Source of the DNA: Phragmites australis
Lineage: Eukaryota > Streptophyta > Magnoliopsida > Poales > Poaceae
DNA length: 64,000 nucleotides
NCBI RefSeq assembly: GCF_958298935.1
Contig: NC_084931.1
Coordinates: forward strand, 21,417,334-21,481,333
Direction: 5' to 3'
Shown: piece after piece, positions 1 through 11,961 of the stretch
How the letters are laid out: the number at the start of each line of letters is the position of its first letter
How positions within the stretch are numbered: position 1 is the stretch's first letter
Notes under the pieces: generated by a model
The model's database searches: none
What the model was told of the DNA's origin: nothing
The model's input: only the letters and a program-made list of their open reading frames with translations
Translations under genes and position numbers: made by a program

Positions 1-1067
1 TCAAAGTTCTTCAATAATAGGTGGAACGGAACCAAAAACTGAATAAACGGTGTTCCATCACAGGGGGGAGAGAATTCCTGGTGGCAACCATGTTTGGCTC
101 AATCTAATGAGAGCAACAACGGATCTCGAATACGGGCAAAGGTGCTGGTTACCAGTAGAACGGAGTGTGGGTGAACGAGGAGGCATCGACGGGTGGAGCG
201 CTCGGCGACGCGGAGGGGGGAGGAGGAGTGACGGGAGAGGGGCCTGCGCCGGCGGCAGGCAGGTCATTGGCCATGGCGAAGCAGGTGGTGGAGGTCGGCG
301 ACGGAGACTGGTGGAAGAGGAGCGTGGCCGAACTTGGTTTGTATTGTTTGCTTCTGGCCCAATAGCTTTGTTGGGCCGCATTACGCCCAATAGGTAGAAG
401 TGGCCTTTTGAGATTTTTTTATTTTCATATTTTTAAATCGAAAAATTACAAACATATATGCTTGTTTTGAAATATTACAAAACTAGACTCATGTCACATA
501 TTGAAAGTACAGTAGTTCACCTATCGCGCCACTTTCACCATGGGGTATCAGTAATAGATAGAGAGAGTGAGAAGAGAAGATAATAATAGAAGGGAAGGGA
601 GGAGAGGTGAGGAGAGGGAGAGGAAATGGCGAAGCCCTGTCAGAATCTATGGTTGTTTGGATGGATTATGTAAACTACCACTCCGATAACTTAGTCTCGA
701 AGATTTTAACCCTGTACGCCTAGGAGATAGCCGATGTCAGACTGTGAGAGGTCCTCCAGTACAATTGAGCTTCCAATGGCTTGGTGTGACCTATAGGGGT
801 CTGTGCAAGGCATGCACGAAGACGGTTACAGATGCAATCTTCACCAGTTGCTCGTTTCTTCTCGAGTTGTGGTCCTACAAGCAGTTCACCATTGGCTGAC
901 CGGTAGTGGACCATAGCCCCTACGACACGGAGCCGGATGACTAGGCGCACATTAGGGACACTTACCCGTTGCACAGGGACCAGGCTCGGTTGCTGGTGAT
1001 ACATATCTTCAAAAAAAAGTACATTTTTTCATGTTACTGATTTTACTAACAAAAAGTTATGTAACAT
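1..1067. other. Unassigned sequence, no gene supported
   Basis: No coding region could be supported here. Bases about 160-340 are G-rich and open in several frames at once, which is a composition effect. A purine-rich GA tract lies at about 555-626. Bases 718-1003 are open on the minus strand but show no family I recognise. The copia fragment begins just to the right, so this may be older repeat DNA. Confidence 0.4.
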
Positions 1068-1960
1068 TTGTTCATGTTGTGCGGAAGCCGTCAATACTGC
1101 TTATCATGCAGACCGGTTGCATCTTTGTTGGCTCTTGAAGAAGGTCCTTATGAGCTCCTCATCAGTAACAAGCCAAACGTCTTATATTTTCGGGTATTCA
1201 GGAGTAAGTATTTCATTCTAAATAAAAAGCCTAAAACCTCTAAATTCGCTTCTAAAGTTGATGAAAGATTTTTGTCTGGATATGGATTAAATGTTTATGC
1301 ATATCATGTTTTCAATAAGACCACTGATATTACTGAATTTGCACGTGATATAACATTTGATGAAACTAATAGCTCTCAAGTAAAGAAAATTGATCCTAAT
1401 GCTAGGTGATGAGGAAATCCTAAGTGAAGCCATAAAAAAATGGCGATTGGTGAAATTAGGCCATAGGAACCCGAAGAATCTCCTACTCCATCATCTTCAT
1501 CAATACAAGTGCAGCCACCCACTTCAACTCAAGATCAAGATATCTCCAACATATTTCTAGATCAAGATAAAGAAGCGGATAATGAACATCAACCTCAAGT
1601 GCCTCACCCAAGAGTTCATCAAAGTGTATAAAGAGATCACCCTACCGATAATATTTTTTAGAGACATAAATAAGGACTCTCTACTAGATCTCGAGTTGTT
1701 AATTTTTATGAGCATTACTCTTTTGTATCTTTTTTGGAACCTTTAAAGGTAAAAGAGGTAGTCGAGGATCTGGATTGGGTGGTGACAATGAAAGAAGAGC
1801 TAAACAACTTCACCTGAAATGAGGTATGGTCATTAGTGAAAAGACCCGACCAAATGTAATTGGCACAAAATGGATTTTCTGAAACAAGCAAGATGAAAAT
1901 GGAATAATCACGAGGAATAAGGCAAGATTGGTTGTGTAGGGATATACTATGATAGTTGGA
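1068..1960 (+). pseudogene. Ty1/copia pol fragment (integrase C-terminal region to start of reverse transcriptase)
   Basis: Bases 1117-1400 read as the end of a copia integrase region: PYELL, KPNVLYFRVF, then CFILN-like and VDERFLSGYG motifs, matching the conserved block 'PYEL..KPN..HLRVFG..C..LN' of plant copia polyproteins. After frame breaks, 1747-1950 reads as the start of the reverse transcriptase region, with WVVTMKEELNNF, NEVWSLV and GTKWIF, but with at least three in-frame stops and one frameshift. The match ends abruptly near 1950, where the sequence turns into short repeated 'aacttccgat'-like motifs. Gag, protease and the RT catalytic core are absent. It is a dead scrap, most like the Sirevirus lineage, though that assignment is from memory of the family. 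Confidence 0.8.
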
Positions 1961-2099
1961 ACATCCAGTTGAGACAATCGGAAGTTCCGACCTAATCAGA
2001 ACTTCTGATTGAAACAATCAGAACATTCAATGTTCACAAAATTCAACCGTAAGGCTTTACTTTTTGTGCAATTTAGTTCCTTCCTAGATCGATGAATCT

Positions 2100-2494
2100 C
2101 ACTCCATATCTATCATCTCACATGATCTGTGGTCATGTCTGGAAGTAGTGAGGATGACCACCCCTATGAACACCAGATGGCTACTTCTACGATCATCCTT
2201 ATGGAGAACCAAACGAAGCGGGTAAACAATCGTTTCAAAGGAGGACAAAGTAGAGGACTGATCCTAGTACTCAATATGATAGACGAGCCATCAGAAGAGG
2301 AAAGAGGCCAGCTAGGAGAGGAAGTAATCCAAAACTAATGCCACCTAATGTTGATGAATTAATTCATGGTGTATCAACTAGAGATGCTCAGACCGCCAAT
2401 GTCCCTAGAGGTGGTCAGCTGCCACTTAGGAGACTTGGAGGAACTAGTGAAGGCTCAAGTGCACAAAGTGGTATTCAAGAAGATGATTATCGGC
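2100..2494 (+). other. Unrecognised open frames left of an LTR
   Basis: Two adjoining plus-strand frames (2129-2338 and 2338-2553) encode hydrophilic, Ser/Glu/Arg-rich peptides with no domain I recognise. The second runs into the gypsy LTR at about 2495, so its last residues are LTR sequence. It may be a gag or transposase remnant cut by the LTR insertion; a genuine gene is unlikely. Confidence 0.3.
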
Positions 2495-2876
2495 GATTTG
2501 TGAACCGCCAATCTTATGATTTTGTGAAGTGGAGTAGAGGATACTCCCTGTAGCCAAATCAGACATCACACATAAAAATTTATACAGGTTCAGGTCTCCC
2601 TTAGGATAATAGCTATATGTCATGTTTATCTTGTATTGATCTTCGAGACTATTTACAAGAGGGTCCTAGCCTAGATGGACCAAAACCTAGTCGAGGGTTC
2701 CTTGAGTGTAGTCTCAACGAGATCTTGATGTATATCGCAAGTACAGAAGGCTCGAGAACTTGAGGCTCTTGTAGACTTGGGGCTTGTTTATTGGACTTCT
2801 ATCGACCTGTCCTCCTTAGGGTTCCCTGGCTTCAAATATATATGGGGCTGCCATGTGATTCCTGGACTCCTTCCTG
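2495..2876 (-). repeat. Left (3') LTR segment of the deleted gypsy element
   Basis: This segment aligns with 5704-6098 in the same orientation. Shared blocks include 'gatttgtgaacc', 'tatacaggttca', 'cttgtattgat' and 'ctggactcctt'. The LTR probably continues right to about 3100, beyond the part retained in the other copy. Confidence 0.7.
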
Positions 2877-3099
2877 GGTAGGATCCTATCATCTTTAAAC
2901 TTAGGGATATACTTCCTTGTTTAAGGGATATTCTAGAACCCGCAGGCAATTTTCATACGTTCAGGGACTCCTTTCCTGGATACAATCACATGCTCCGAGA
3001 ATCCAGGAAACCCTAGGGGATTTTGTATATGGATAAGATATTTATATATGGTAGTTCTATATTACTCATTGTCAAGCCCCCCTATCAGTACGTGAAATG

Positions 3100-4690
3100 A
3101 GACCATGAAGGATCAAGAAACTTAGCCTGCTTGAGAAAAAAAAGGTCTCAACAGCTGTTTATCTGAGTAAGAACTCGGGTCTCTGGGTAGGATGCACGTC
3201 TACTCAGGTATTTGAGTGTTCGCGGGTCATCTAATCGGGATTTTAGGCTTTCTCCGGGTAGCTCCATGAGCCTCCGGATAAGGACCTCTTCTAAGTAGGA
3301 AATCTAGGTCAACCGATAAGCATCGTCCCAACTTATCGAGATTCCAAGAAGATTGGGGAAAATTGGCTCTCCATACAACGGGATGTTCGAAATTTGAACC
3401 ATCGCGGGGGAGATTTCGCGTGGTGATAAAAAACTTTCTTCCTTTTTTGGGCAAAAGATCGCAACGGCGTTTGGAAACTGAGCGCATTTATTGAGATCAT
3501 GCAACAACTTTTCTGGGATTCCATGCCAATAGCTCTTGCATGCACTGGAAGAGATCTTGAGCATCAAATGCGAAGGGACCCTATCACAGAAGATCATAGC
3601 TCCGAGTAGTACTCGGAACAGCTGCAGTGGTTAGTCAAAGAATCGCCGAGTCTCCTTAGGCTTTCTTCTGTAACCTGTGTTTGGGAACAAAATCTTATTC
3701 TTTTGTTAGTAAAAAACAAAAAAGAAAGTAAATGAAAATGATGGAACTTGTTGGAAACTTGATACCAAGGAGATATTGATAACCTAACATGCTTAGTGCT
3801 ACTCGCTTCTCCCTCCGGCTAGGGTAGGATGAGTTGTCACCAATTGGGAAGTTTAATTGGGTCAGCCTTAGGTCAGGTCTGAGTGGGAGGCGTCGTAGCC
3901 CCTAGGCACTTGATGATGCAATAAGGAACCTTTGTCACATCCTACTAGGCCATGACTTAGAACATCGTCTCTACACGAAGAAAGTCGCTTTGGCACAAAC
4001 ATAATATGTTGTCGATAACTCTTGGAACATTGTATTCATCCAGCCCTGATCGGTTATCTGGGAAGAAAACTCAGATAGACAATCAAAGATAATAAGATAA
4101 AAACTGTTGACTGACCATTATGAATTAGCCGACCGAGGTAAGAGAAAAGAATTGAGTGATCATACTTCCCTTCTGGTCGTAGAAACTCTTGTTTCCTTTA
4201 GTCGATTCTCATGTGACCTTGTCCAGGCTTATCCGGGTGCACACGATAGGTAAAGGTACCCGGATTGCTGCTTATCGCCAGTGTAGGGAAGTAAAAAAGG
4301 AACACAGAGATTCAAGCAACCTTACATGAAATATGAACCTTTATTAGTGTAAACTTACTATTAGTACTTATACATAAAACTTTTGGAGTTGGCCGATGTT
4401 CCAAGAATTATTGAAGACTCATCTATCCTTCATTGCTAAGAGATCTAGGGCGACTTGACTCGATCACCGTGTAAAGACCTTCCCACTAAGGGGATAACTT
4501 GTTAACGTTATGCTTGCTTTGAATAGGTCGTAGAACCAGGTTCCCAGCTTAGAGGGTTCATTGTCGGACATCTTGGTCGTAGTAGCTCCGAACGAATTTG
4601 AAATTTGGCTGATCGTATCAACATTTGAGTCCTTTCTTGGTAGGGACTTGTCAGGAAGGGACTCCAGAATATCTAAACACTAAGTCACGA
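3100..4690 (-). other. Decayed interior of the gypsy element, no readable gene
   Basis: This stretch lies between integrase remnants and the left LTR. Minus-strand open frames at 3227-3597 overlap each other and show no retroviral motif. Near 4400-4700 traces of integrase continue on the minus strand with stops and frameshifts, then become unreadable. Confidence 0.45.
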
Positions 4691-5689
4691 AATGCCACAA
4701 TAAGGGGATCTTCTATAGAGCTTGAGCGGGTTGATGGAAATGTCTGCTATGAAACTGGCACTTGACGTATCTTTTTACCATATCACTCGTATCATGGAGA
4801 ACCGTAGGCCAGTAGAAACCTTGTCTGAAAGCCTTTTCGACCAGGGTTTAGAAGGAATTGTGAGCTTCGCACACCCCTCCATGAATTTCCTCGAGTAGTT
4901 CACTACTCTGCTTCCGAGAGATGCACCTCTTGAGCACTTCATAGGTGCCTTTGCGATAGAGGACGTCGTCGACTAGGGTATACATCCTAGCCTTATAGGA
5001 AATCTTCTTGGATAGTGCCTCATCCTCAGGAACAACTCGATCCTGAAGAAACTTGCAGATTGGATCCATCTATGTATCTTTGTATTGGAGCGAAGCTACA
5101 AGTCTCCCCATGACTCCTTGTGGGACGTCGATTCTTGGTGAGCCCCCGAGTTGGTTATAGGTCTCGTAGATCACCACTCCTTCGGCCGTGCCATCTTGCA
5201 ATGTCATGGATAGCTTCGAGAGTCTTTCTATAAAGATCTCAGATGTCCTAAAGGTCATGAGGTGGCTAGTCGGGCAAGACTATCTATGAGGAAATCGTCT
5301 TTCTCAAGTCCGATTAATTTCTTTTCGAGCTTCCTTATCCTCGTAAATTAAGTTGTCATGGTCTTATATGAGGTTTAATATTCCTTACCAACTCGCTTCA
5401 TCACCAGCAATGAATCTCAATTCATAGCGAGTGGGTGCCGAGTGCAAGAGCGGTGGATGCCGAATGCAGGAGCTACTCGAAGACTGGCGAGCAAGCCTTT
5501 GTACTCAGTCGCGTTGTTTGTAACCAGAAAGTCAATATGCAAAACATGTAGCATGCGTTCTATGCTCAGAGAGAGGAGGGTTGCCCTAGCCCTTAAGCTT
5601 TTGAGCATTAGCAATACATCAAAGTACAATTCCGTACCTTGGGTGCATGGCAAAGATTCAGCGTCGTAGGTCATGATCCTAATGAACAA
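4690..5689 (-). pseudogene. Gypsy pol remnant: RNase H, connector, integrase zinc-binding region
   Basis: Reading leftward, 5689-5417 resembles the retroelement RNase H block: an ELYFD start, then a TNNATEYKGLLASLR motif matching the usual 'TNN.AEYEALL.GLR'. Next, 5258-5070 is a connector peptide, and 5069-4848 matches the start of integrase (ILKDG-like, YTLVDDVLYRKG, LLEEIHGGVC with its HHCC-type beginning). Bases 4850-4700 continue with GFYWPT and a CQFH element. Each block is in a different frame or separated by stops, so no functional enzyme is made. The catalytic integrase core is not readable. Confidence 0.75.
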
Positions 5690-5703
5690 TGCCAGATGTC
5701 AAT

Positions 5704-6098
5704 GATTTGTGAACCATCGATCTTTATGATTTTGTGAATGAAGTAGGGGATACTCTTTGTAGCCGAATCACACATCACACACATAAATTTATACAGGTTC
5801 ATGTCTCCCTTAGGATAAGAGCCCTACATCATGTTTGTCTTGTATTGATATTCGAGATTGTTTACCGGGGAGGGGGGGGGTCTTGGCTAGCCTATATGGA
5901 CCTAAACCTAATTAAGGGCTCCTTGAGTATAGTCTCGGCAAGATGTCAATGTAGATCGCAAGTACAGAAGGCTCGAAGGTTTGAGGCTCCTATAGGCTTG
6001 GGGCTAGTTTGTTGGACTTCTAGCGACCCATCCTCCGCAAGGTCCCCTAGCTCCGAATATATATGGGGGTTGCCGTGTAGCTCCTGGACTCCTTCTTG
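5704..6098 (-). repeat. Right (5') LTR segment of the deleted gypsy element, truncated
   Basis: It aligns with the left copy up to 'ctggactccttc' and is then cut at 6098 by the neighbouring 3-kb LTR. A run of about nine G lies near 5871-5880, inside the repeat. Confidence 0.7.
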
Positions 6099-9068
6099 TG
6101 AGACCCCTTTTTTGGGATCTCTTATGCCTCCTATATCAGTCCTTGGATCAAGTAACTGATACGTATAGTTAACAGTTGTAGTATCATAGTCAAATTTTAT
6201 ACATAAAGTATTAAGGTTACAGAGCACAAAAGGTTACAAACCTTATTGTATATTACAAACCTGTCCTAACGGCCAACGAAAGCACAACGGAAGACAATGA
6301 CCCAAAGCCACAGGCAACTAGGGTGCGAACGTGACTCCTAAGTCTACTCTTCATCCTCGCATTCTCCTCCAGCAAAGTTAGCTCCAGTTTTCTCATCTGA
6401 ATGATAGTAAGAGTGAGTACGGAAGGTACTCAACAAGTCCTATACTACTAGAAGTGTTTCATAGATGCATAAAGGTAATTCGAGGATAAGGCTTTACAGT
6501 TTAGTTTTAAGCGCAAAATAGTTTATGTGGGGACTTAGTTGTATTCTCTAATGTTAACTTTAAAATAATTTAAAGTAGTTCAAAACCAGGTAACAAGTCA
6601 TGTCTGAGGGTTTTCGGTCCTGAGAGGAGTTACACCTCACTCTACAGTCCCTATCATCACATTGGATGTACCTCTAGTACCACACAGATCCCGACAGATT
6701 TAGCCAGCAACCTCATCTCATGGACATCTAGTCTACATACTCACTCATCAAGATGCACGCACCCGAAGTCTAGTAAAAAAGGTTCTGCCTTCGCATGTTC
6801 ATGACCATGGACCTAGCTATTCAAATAGGTTTACACTGTACAGAGGTTGTACACTGTACTTACACGATATGCTCAATCTTCAACCATTGCAAACGGAGGA
6901 GCGAATCATACTGAAACACTTCAATCACCTTTCCTGCCGAGCTTTTCTACAAGACACTCTAAGTACTAGAGGCCTTGTACTAAATGCCAGGTTTCATTTT
7001 TAAGCACTTGCCGATCTCTGCACATTCAAACAGAAGTAAAAGATAGTCACTTGACTTCTCCTTGCTCTCAGCCTCCTAGTATGATGCCTAACCCATCCCG
7101 ATGAAAGAGAAGTCAAGTCCTGCCCATACATGGCGCATGGTTGCACTGGGGTGGCTTAAGCATGGCGGTGAAATGACTCGGTCCTTAAGCGGCCAAGGCA
7201 GACATCTTTTGGCAATGAATGTTACAGTAGTAACTCAAGCTCCCAAGAGAATCCTCGTCCATAGAGCTACTCTACCTACCCCCCCCAAAACAGTTTTCAC
7301 CTATTTTTACACACCACCCGCCATATCCCACACAACATCAAGGATCTCACCACCATAACTGAATTCACAACCATCAGGATTCATGGTATATGAGTTAACA
7401 TTGATAATGATCATGCGATGTCTCCGAAGAGACGTATTTTGAAAGCGACATCTCTGGGGAGACATATTCAATCCTAAGCCTGCTAGATATCAAGGCGTCG
7501 TTCGATATTAATATAGATAACGACAGGTAAATCCTAGGATGATATATATTTTAGATGATAACATTTAAGGCATGACAATTATTTGATAGGACTAACTACT
7601 ATAAGCAATTGAAAGCACAATACCTAGTACATGCGATAATAAATTTAGTTTTTTAGTTGATCATGTAGATTATTTGAAAGCATAGGTTTAATATGATCAA
7701 GGAGATATGACTTGCCTTCTCTAACATTCTACTCTAAGCCTTGGTCGTAATCAGTATCCTCTGGGCTCCTGATGCTTCCTGCGCAGCACTCACAAAACTC
7801 TACTGGTTCTGCAAAGAACTATGATCAATAATGAAATATACTAGAGAAAAATCAAACAACACCAGATAGAAAGCCAAATGAGTCCTAATTGATATAACAC
7901 TGTGATAGATAGGCAAATCTCAAATTTAGATGAATTTCGGCCAAAAAATCATCGAAATCGGAGCCAGAACGGTGATGTTCTGACTCACGGAAGATTTAAT
8001 CTAAAATTAAATCAAGAAATATAAAATAATACTATTCATGGGTGGAGCTCACTGAACAGTAACTCAGGTTGGGCTGGATATGGGATTGGATTGGGATGGG
8101 CTTAGGCTTGAGCAGCATAGTGGTCGACCAACTTGGGTTGGGCCGACTGGTGTTGCGGGCTATGAAAGCTGGGCCGACCAACTGGGGCATGGCCTTGGTC
8201 GACTGGGCTGGCCTGACAGGTTGATGGCACGCAAGCCGAGCTGCGATATGCCTTGGTCGAGTTGTGTGGCACGAGAGCGGGCTGAGCTACGCACGCGCTA
8301 GCAGAGTGAAGCGGCGAAGGGGGAGAGGTGACGAGCAATCATGACGGAGCCACGCTAGAGGGCTCGCCAGACTCACGCTCCCACTGGTGACTCATGAAGA
8401 GAAATAGTTGTCGGACCTCCGTTTTGGGGCTTAACATCTACCAATGGAGGCTGGTGCGACGTCACACAATGGTTGGAGTGAAGCTAGGTGGTAGAGCTCG
8501 GCTGGAGCTGTGGAGTGAAGCTAGGAAAGGGAGGCAGTTTTGGCTAGCTAAAGGTTCCTATGGGTGCGGCGCGATGCGGGGAATTCGGGCAGCGGATCCA
8601 AGGGCTGATGGCCAGACCGTGGCATGGCTAGTGGTGCGCGGGTGAAGTAAGGTGGCGTTCGGTCACCGCGGAGGGGCACACCAACATCGGGCCAAAGGAA
8701 AAACGATGCATGCAATTGAAAGGGGAGGGCGAGGGGAAGCTCATCATGCTCGGAGTGGGAGATGGAGAGGACAGTGGCCGGTAGTGAAGTTTCGAAGGTG
8801 GCGGCGTCTGCATGTCTCCGTTGCGCGCGTGCTCTGGTCCAGCTTTTGGGCGAGGTAGGGGTGGCACCGGGATGACGGGGAGCTCCTGGTACTCCTCGGT
8901 TGCTTGGGGGGGGGACAGCAATGACAGAGCTACAACGACAAGAAGTGGCGACGGTGGTGGCGTTGTGGTGGTGGAGACCGGGCTGCTCTATTTATCAAAG
9001 GAGGGGGATGAGCAGAGAGGCGGTGAGAAAATCTGTGACATCGTGCGGTGGTGAGGTGATAGGGCTGA
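6099..9068 (-). repeat. LTR copy A of a large-LTR gypsy family (about 3 kb)
   Basis: From 'tgagacccctttttt' at 6099 to about 9068 this sequence aligns, in the same orientation, with 39106-42112. Many long blocks are shared, for example 'cctaacggccaacgaaagcaca' (6269 and 39274) and 'ccaaaggaaaaac' near 8692 and 41727. Copy B is the 5' LTR of a minus-strand gypsy element, so copy A is oriented minus too. No gag or pol adjoins it. It is either a solo LTR or the far 3' LTR of the same nested element. Its right end is cut at 9068 by another LTR-like block. The G-rich open frames inside it (8080-9106) are not genes. Confidence 0.8.
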
Positions 9069-9875
9069 AAGTGCATCTAGCCCCTAAGTGTGGTTTTGGT
9101 AATTAATGACAATATATATGGACTAATAAGTGTGTTGAGAATTGTTAGTAAGGTGTTCTATAGGTGATGCATGGAGGAGAAATGTGCATCAAGATGAATG
9201 AGCACTAGGTGATACTCGGGTAAGTTAATAACAATACATATGGACTAACAATTATGATGAGAATTGTTATTAGGGTATTGCGTAGGAGATGTATAAAAAA
9301 TGAAGCATGCATTTATTGAGAAATGCCATGAATTCAAAGAATTGCATCAAAATCATTGAGATCTTAGTGATGCTCATCAGAAGAAGAAGCTTGAGGCATG
9401 AAGGCTAAATTATTCTGCGAAGATCAAGTAACTCAATTTATAATATTGTCAATTATGTTTTATGGACTAACCTATGTGCTTTATGCTTAAGAGTGAGTTA
9501 GGTTTAGGATCCATAAGAAGACATAAGTTAAATAGAAATTATATATGCCAAGAGTGAAGAACAAAATTGGACTCCATATATGATAAAGTGAATTTATTGA
9601 AGATGTTGGACACAAAATGGCTTTTTACGACATGACGATGAAGGGCAAGTAAGACTTGCTATAATGGACCATCTAGTTATGATGGGTAATCAAATGGCTT
9701 GGCATCAAAGAATGAAGACGATAGTGAAAATCGAGTGAAGGCTTTGCGCCAATACCGCATGAGACCATGGGAAGGTATGAGTGATTCGCATCAATCACAT
9801 GAAGAATCAAGAAGAGATGGAGTGAAGACGATATAAAAGTGGGCAACTCTCTAAGTTTGAAAGAAGGAAGCAGTA
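9069..9875. repeat. Unassigned LTR-like block interrupted by a gypsy insertion
   Basis: It begins 'tgaaagtgcatctagcccc', a start I associate with grass retroelement LTRs, right where LTR copy A breaks off. It contains an imperfect internal duplication: roughly 9097-9175 and 9222-9295 share 'acaatatatatggactaa' / 'acaatacatatggactaa' and 'gagaattgtta'. A TATA-like 'gatataaaag' lies near 9829-9838. No coding frame was found. At 9876 it is interrupted by the plus-strand gypsy element. Confidence 0.45.
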
Positions 9876-11777
9876 TGTAACACCCTAATTTTCAACTCTT
9901 TGAAATAGTAATAAAATACTCTTTTCTTTAGTTCAGGGTGTTGATCTTTGTCTCAAAACCCTAGGTGAAAATTTATTTTCTAAATTAAATAATTAATTTA
10001 GGTTGTTATTTTTTTTGTTACATTCATGCTGAGTAGAAGCATTAGGGCTTCTTTGTGTGGAAAATTATTTTTTGAAAACACCTAGGCGCGCCGTTTGAAT
10101 TTTAGAAAAGTTTGAAAAGGTTTTATAAAAGAAAATCCAATTTTCTTCCCTTGGCCGAAACCTCTTACCTTTTTTCCTTTTTCCCCAGCAGCCCACCTCT
10201 CCTCCGTTGGCCCAACCTGAGCTGGCCTCCTCTTCTCACCCCGCCTCCCCGCCTAAGCCGCCTTAAGGTCAGGCCCATCTCTCCCGCGCACCTGCTACCA
10301 TCTCCGCCAACCCACTCCATTGGCACCCCGGTTGGAGACGCCTTCTGCCGCTGCTGGCGCTCGTGTCTTTCCTCACCCTGCTGTCTGAGTCCAAGCCAGC
10401 CATGACCGTCGCCTCCCTGTTCAAGTCGAATCACAACAACCCCGTCGAATCCGGACTCCCTCACGAGATATCCCCTGCCTATATAAGTCCGCGCCCCTCC
10501 CTCTCGTTCTGTTTCCCTATCCGAGTCGTCGTAATCCCATAGATCTGCCGCCGCCATTGCCTTCCTCGCTGGAGCTTGCGCAGGTGTCACTCCGGAGCCG
10601 CCCCACCCTCACCAAATGGCTCGCTAGTTTTGCAGAGGTAGGAGCAAGCTCGTAGACCCCTCGTTGTCGCTTCCTTGCCACCAGAAGACCTCTCCACTGC
10701 TCACCGAGCCTGTCCACCACCATGTGCCATTGCCAAGCCTTGGTCAGCATCGGTGAGGTCTCCTCTCCCCTCAAACGGGTTCGTCTTTCTCCCCTCTCCA
10801 TGTTCCACCGCTCGCTGTCATGTCATGTGCTCAACAACGAGCTTTGCTCGTGCGCTGATGTGTACCACCGCTGTTCCCCTCCGGCCACCGCCGTCTCTAT
10901 CACCGGAACCAATCAGGAGACCTAGATGCATCTTGGTCGTTGGATCTAGAAGGCACGGTCGAGATTAGATCCAAACTTACCCCTTAACCCACCCAAATAC
11001 ACAATGACACGTTGCTGCATAAGCCTAATCAACACTTCTCAATATTTTCAGATCGGTCCCTCTATTTTTACAAAAGGCCCCTGGCCTTTTTGTTTTATTC
11101 AAAACAAGTCTTTTTCGGTTTCAAATTTAACCTTAAACTTCTCTTTAGCGTAACTTTATCGTCCTAGCTCTGATTTAGACGATTTTCACGCTCTCATGTT
11201 CATAGTAGCGCGTACTATCTTTTAGTACCTTTTTAATAGATGTTAGCTATTGTTTGGTATACTGTTCTTAGATAATTTTACTGTGTGCTTTTCCAATGTG
11301 TTCTAAGAGCAGACGAGGAGCAGTTCGAAAATCTCCAGGAACAAGTCTTTGAAGAGTCTGAGTAGCAAGTTGGAAGAAGGAAGTATCCTTGAGCATTCTA
11401 ATCCCAGCTTTTCAAATGCGTTCTTTATTTCAAATATGCATGCTATTAATTATGAATCCTATTTACTTATAGTACCATGTTCCATATATTCCTTGTCTCC
11501 TAGTTGTTAGTAGTGGTTATGTTGGGTAGCTTATGCTTAGCTTTGCACAAGAGTATGGATGGGTAGTCAGTTAAATATGACTAATGATCTATGCAACTAT
11601 GAGTTGGGAAATTTTGATAATGGTATAGCAACATGGAACCTTAGGTCTTGAGCAAAGAGGTGCTAGTGATGATGGTTATAGTTATGTTGTTGGTTTGATA
11701 ATTGCTCAAGTAACCTAAGTAATGACTGGTTTGTGGAGCGACAACCCAAGAAGTAGCCAAGAAAATTGAGTGTGACA
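9876..11777 (+). repeat. 5' LTR of the plus-strand gypsy element
   Basis: It starts 'tgtaacacccta' and ends at 'tgtgaca' just before the primer-binding site. A TATA-like 'tatataag' lies at about 10480, followed by a C-rich leader. The long open frames on both strands at 10112-10968 come from this GC-rich leader and are not genes. Compared with the 3' copy it diverges in its last roughly 40 bases. Confidence 0.8.
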
Positions 11778-11780
11778 GAG

Positions 11781-11796
11781 GTGGTATTAGAGTCGT
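11781..11796 (+). promoter_or_regulatory. Primer-binding site (initiator tRNA-Met type)
   Basis: The string 'gtggtattagagtcg' right after the LTR matches the plant retroelement primer-binding consensus TGGTATCAGAGC with few changes. It supports both the LTR border and the plus orientation. Confidence 0.75.
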
Positions 11797-11961
11797 GTTG
11801 ACCGTAGGCTATGAGCCTAGCTAGAATGGTCGAGTCTTAAGGATTATTTTGGTTAAGAAAACTATTTTTGAGAACTCTACCTTAGCTTTATTGTGCTTTT
11901 CTTTGCAAATTCTGTTTGAACCCTGTTACTGACGTCTTCTTTCCCTTTCAAAATGTTGTAG

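Larger units (their letters stand above)
2495..6098 (-). mobile_element. Internally deleted Ty3/gypsy element, minus strand
   Basis: Two direct repeats of about 390 bp (2495-2876 and 5704-6098) flank a 2.8-kb interior. They share landmark strings such as 'tttatacaggttca' and 'gtctcccttaggata', typical of grass gypsy LTRs. The interior encodes minus-strand RNase H and integrase remnants only. RNase H starts directly beside the right-hand (5') LTR, so gag, protease and reverse transcriptase are missing. The right LTR copy is cut at 6098 by the start of another LTR, so that later element landed inside it. No function remains. Confidence 0.7.

Noticed and set aside
8080..9106. Several Gly/Arg-rich frames
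   Set aside because: They are within LTR copy A; the matching part of copy B has different frames open.
10112..10968. Overlapping frames on both strands near 10.1-11.0 kb
   Set aside because: They lie in the GC-rich part of a gypsy LTR and repeat in the other LTR with different frames open.
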